Notes under the pieces: generated by a model | What the model saw: the letters and a program-made list of their open reading frames with translations, nothing else | What the model was told of the DNA's origin: nothing | Databases searched by the model: none | Shown: positions 7,048 to 8,342 of the stretch, piece by piece | Numbering within the stretch: the stretch's first letter is position 1 | Layout of the letters: the number at the start of each line of letters is the position of its first letter | NCBI GenBank assembly: GCA_003513855.1 | Contig: DOTC01000240.1 | Coordinates: forward strand, 1 to 8,342 | Reading direction: 5' to 3' | Source: Deltaproteobacteria bacterium | GTDB lineage: Bacteria > Desulfobacterota > Deferrimicrobia > Deferrimicrobiales > Deferrimicrobiaceae | DNA: 8,342 nucleotides | Position numbers and translations under genes: made by a program

Positions 7048-7052
7048 CGACC

Positions 7053-8342
7053 ATGTTCCCCTTGCACCGGGGAAGAATCCGCATTGTCGGTCTCATCGGG
7101 GTAGTTGCACTCCTGCTCGCGTCTGGCCCCTCTTCGCTGCGGGCCATGGAAAACTCCGAATGCCTCGACTGCCACGGCGACCGGGACATCCTCTCCTGGT
7201 CGGCCGAGGACAGGGAGTCGAACGTAACCCCGGGGGGACCGGAAAGGCCCCACCGGCTCGCCTCTCCCTTCCCGGGGATCAGCCTCCATGTGGACGCTGC
7301 GCTGTATGAGGCTTCGGTGCACGCGGACCTCTCCTGCACGGACTGCCACGCGGACGTCAAGGTCCTGCCGCACACGGCGCGGCTCAAGGCGGTCGATTGC
7401 TCCGGCTGCCACACCGGGGAGGCGGCCGTGTACGCCAAGAGCCGGCACGTGCACGGGTACAAGAGGATGGCGGGGATCGAGGCTCCCCGCTGCTCGGACT
7501 GTCACGGGGCGCACGCGATCCCCAAATCGACCCTTTCCTCGTCCCCCGTCTATTTCCGGAATATCGCCGCAACGTGCACCCGGTGCCACGGGAACCGGGA
7601 GGTGATCGAACAGGGGGGGATCGCCATCCCCGGCGCGGCGAGGATGTACGAGAAGAGCATCCACAACAAGGCGATCGTGGAGAAGGGGCTGAACAAATCC
7701 GCCTCGTGCGTCGACTGCCACGGGGCCCACGATCTCAAGGACCGGTTCGACCCGTCCTCCCCCATCTACCGGACGAACATCCCGGAGACGTGCGGGAAAT
7801 GCCACTACGGCATCTTCACGATCTTTCGCGAGAGCGTCCACGGCGTGGCGCTGGCCCGCGGCGTACCCGACGCCCCGGGATGCACCGATTGCCACGGGGA
7901 GCATGAAATCCGCCAGGCGGATGACCCCCGCTCCGCGGTCTCCTTCATGGCCATCTCCGAAAAGACGTGTCCTTCGTGCCACGCCGCCGAGAAGCTTGCC
8001 GCCCGGTACGGCGTCCAGACCGACAAGGTCAAGGGGTACAGGGACAGCTTCCACGGCCTCTCCCAGCGGCTGGGCGACAGGACCGTGGCGAGCTGCTCCT
8101 CCTGCCACGGGGTGCACGAGATCTTCACGACGGCCGACCCCCGCTCCACGGTGAACCCGAAAAACCTGCCGGTGACCTGCGGGCAGTGCCACCCCGGGGC
8201 GACGGAGAACTTCGCCAAGGGGAACATCCACGCCGGCGCGGGCGGGACCGGGGGCACCATAAAATACTGGGTGAGGAATATCTACATCTGGCTGATCGTC
8301 GTCGTCATCGGGGGGATGCTCCTCCACAACGGGGCCGACTAC
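7053..8342 (+). CDS. Multiheme c-type cytochrome, membrane-anchored, 3' end outside window
   Basis: No stop codon occurs before the window edge; 430 codons are visible. Residues 1-31 look like a Sec signal peptide: basic HRGRIR, hydrophobic core 11-23, likely cleavage after LRA (29-31). Eleven CXXCH haem c sites follow, with first cysteines at 37, 95, 116, 147, 175, 219, 247, 277, 306, 348 and 376. Several have the form CXXCHGxH, and extra histidines in SxH contexts (S-V-H 261-263, S-F-H 332-334, S-I-H 202-204) are candidate distal ligands. From about 404 (KYWVRNIYIWLI) a transmembrane helix begins and ends in GGMLLHNGADY. Thus a periplasmic electron-carrying domain is tethered to the inner membrane. 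Such layouts are known in Geobacter-type quinone-linked electron transfer (for example CbcL, multihaem c fused to cytochrome b), but no specific homologue can be named. The gene diverges from nrdJ. Confidence 0.93.
   Translation, partial: MFPLHRGRIRIVGLIGVVALLLASGPSSLRAMENSECLDCHGDRDILSWSAEDRESNVTPGGPERPHRLASPFPGISLHVDAALYEASVHADLSCTDCHADVKVLPHTARLKAVDCSGCHTGEAAVYAKSRHVHGYKRMAGIEAPRCSDCHGAHAIPKSTLSSSPVYFRNIAATCTRCHGNREVIEQGGIAIPGAARMYEKSIHNKAIVEKGLNKSASCVDCHGAHDLKDRFDPSSPIYRTNIPETCGKCHYGIFTIFRESVHGVALARGVPDAPGCTDCHGEHEIRQADDPRSAVSFMAISEKTCPSCHAAEKLAARYGVQTDKVKGYRDSFHGLSQRLGDRTVASCSSCHGVHEIFTTADPRSTVNPKNLPVTCGQCHPGATENFAKGNIHAGAGGTGGTIKYWVRNIYIWLIVVVIGGMLLHNGADY
7491..8192 (+). repeat. Four repeated di-haem modules within the cytochrome
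   Basis: Four protein-level repeats start at Cys147, Cys219, Cys277 and Cys348. Each begins C-x-x-C-H-G-x-H, continues through a linker with a conserved P-x-S or D-P-R-S element, and reaches a second CXXCH 28, 28, 29 and 28 residues after the first. Module starts are 72, 58 and 71 residues apart, with an S-x-H histidine between the first three pairs. The pattern suggests internal duplication of a di-haem unit. Confidence 0.75.

Larger units (their letters stand above)
6571..7052. other. Divergent intergenic region between nrdJ and the cytochrome gene
   Basis: 482 nt with no convincing gene. It is AT-rich near nrdJ (about 6591-6720) and again before the cytochrome (about 6870-6985), with a GC-rich middle. 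It contains the NrdR-like boxes, a purine-rich stretch (6671-6697), short direct repeats (6732-6768), a hairpin (6779-6799), a 12-bp palindrome GGGTCGCGACCC (6839-6850), a tandem 13-mer (6870-6895) and an inverted repeat around a possible promoter (6936-6979). Short open frames here on both strands show no recognisable protein features and lack ribosome sites. I looked for GEMM-type and cobalamin riboswitch cores and did not see them. Confidence 0.6.

Noticed and set aside
6603..8327. Minus-strand frame of 574 codons opposite the cytochrome
   Set aside because: The plus strand encodes a signal peptide and eleven CXXCH motifs in frame, which cannot be chance. The antisense translation has no domain.

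Overview
The window is GC-rich, tightly packed bacterial chromosome. Six genes on the minus strand form one housekeeping cluster, and one gene on the plus strand diverges from it. The protein sequences and the gene order tmk-holB-ricT(PSP1)-metG-tatD suggest a Geobacter-like or other deltaproteobacterial (Desulfobacterota/Desulfuromonadota) lineage. Three traits fit this: a B12-dependent ribonucleotide reductase, a short MetG without a C-terminal tRNA-binding domain, and a large multiheme c-type cytochrome. The lineage is an inference, not a match I could run.

Layout: tatD (only its first 57 codons, minus, 1-173), metG (193-1725), ricT/yaaT (1726-2472), holB (2479-3459), tmk (3453-4079) and nrdJ (4123-6570). 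Transcription runs from nrdJ towards tatD. The gaps are 43 nt, a 7-nt overlap, 6 nt, 0 nt and 19 nt, with no terminator-like hairpin plus U tract between them, so the six genes could share one transcript. The cluster supplies deoxynucleotides (NrdJ), makes dTDP for dTTP (Tmk), loads the replication clamp (HolB), charges tRNA-Met (MetG), and includes a TatD-type metal-dependent nuclease and a PSP1/RicT protein.

A 482-nt intergenic region (6571-7052) separates nrdJ from the divergent gene and is AT-rich at both ends. Next to nrdJ it holds two 16-bp elements resembling NrdR boxes, 32 bp apart centre to centre, which is the classic NrdR operator arrangement. Further on are a 9-bp hairpin, a near-perfect tandem 13-mer with an inverted partner, and an inverted repeat around a possible promoter for the plus-strand gene.

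From 7053 to the window end, a signal-peptide-bearing multiheme cytochrome c is open at its 3' end. The visible 430 residues contain 11 CXXCH haem sites, eight of them in four repeated di-haem modules. The last residues enter a transmembrane helix with a histidine near its end, so the protein probably continues into a membrane, perhaps b-haem-binding, domain. I did not find an obviously new system. The most worthwhile items are the cytochrome architecture, the NrdR-like operator and the structured intergenic region.
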